Below, in pieces: positions 5,931 to 6,037 of a DNA stretch of 6,037 nucleotides. The notes below the pieces were generated by a model. The model worked only from the letters and a program-made list of their open reading frames with translations, searched no databases and was not told where the DNA came from. Where the stretch lies: assembly GCA_012270805.1 (NCBI GenBank), contig JAAXHR010000177.1, forward strand, positions 1 to 6,037, written 5' to 3'. Each line of letters begins with the position of its first letter. The first letter of the stretch is position 1. The position numbers and the translations under genes are program-made. Origin of the DNA: Dehalococcoidia bacterium (lineage in GTDB: Bacteria > Chloroflexota > Dehalococcoidia > Lucifugimonadales > Lucifugimonadaceae).

Positions 5931-6037
5931 TCAGATATTCGCCCGTTGCCGAACCGCCTCGTAGAGCGCGATTGCGGCGCTCACTGATGCGTTTAGGGAT
6001 GCGAGTTGACCGTGCATGGGTATCGAGATTGTAGTGG
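5931..6037 (-). CDS. rlmB: SpoU/TrmH-family rRNA 2'-O-methyltransferase, C-terminal end (RlmB-like)
   Basis: Only the last 34 codons are in the window; the gene continues beyond base 6037 on the minus strand and ends with TGA at 5933-5931. The visible peptide contains SIPMHGQLASLNASVSAAI followed by ALYEAVRQR. This is SPOUT motif 3, which forms part of the S-adenosylmethionine-binding trefoil knot, and the LYExxRQR tail seen in RlmB-type enzymes. RlmB methylates the 2'-OH of a guanosine in the 23S rRNA peptidyl-transferase region (G2251 in E. coli). Other SpoU paralogues share this motif, so the symbol is the most likely rather than certain. The gene is a housekeeping flank and helps delimit the accessory HNH region. 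Confidence 0.8.
   Translation of the reverse strand, partial: TTISIPMHGQLASLNASVSAAIALYEAVRQRANI

Overview
The window looks like chromosomal DNA from a bacterium with moderate G+C. The genes use ATG and GTG starts and, for four of the six, clear Shine-Dalgarno (SD) sites. A phytanoyl-CoA dioxygenase-family gene, C/G-rich hairpins between genes and a secreted multi-CARDB protein would fit an environmental (possibly marine) Chloroflexota of the SAR202/Dehalococcoidia type. That placement is a guess from general features; no marker gene proves it.

Layout. Bases 1-332 hold no supported gene but contain a cluster of perfect palindromes/hairpins and, just before the first gene, an extended -10 promoter candidate. 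Bases 333-1340 (+) encode an Fe(II)/2-oxoglutarate dioxygenase of the PhyH family with all expected metal and co-substrate residues. A 102-base convergent spacer with an 11-bp hairpin separates it from a minus-strand operon. In order of transcription that operon is a predicted 22-residue hydrophobic leader peptide (5084-5016), a three-helix membrane protein carrying an HNH nuclease domain (4978-4247) and a 935-residue exported protein (4250-1443). The exported protein has CARDB-like Ig-fold repeats, a metzincin-like zinc protease motif and a C-terminal domain that resembles LolA/LppX-type lipoproteins. The nuclease and protease genes overlap by ATGA, so they are probably translationally coupled.

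A second membrane-anchored HNH protein, clearly paralogous to the first, is divergently encoded at 5232-5912 (+). The roughly 250 bases between the two nuclease genes are unusually structured. One nested hairpin (5090-5158) would bury the SD of the leader peptide. A competing set of long-range stems (5116-5238) uses the same bases and reaches the start codon of the second HNH gene. The window closes with the 3' end of a minus-strand SpoU/TrmH-family rRNA methyltransferase gene (5931-6037, RlmB-like), convergent with the second HNH gene.

The part most likely to be undescribed is 1443-5912: two paralogous membrane-tethered HNN-type nucleases, a coupled exported metalloprotease, a leader peptide and a switch-like RNA or DNA structure between them. 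What they do together (defence, DNA uptake, envelope stress, mobile module) cannot be read from this sequence.
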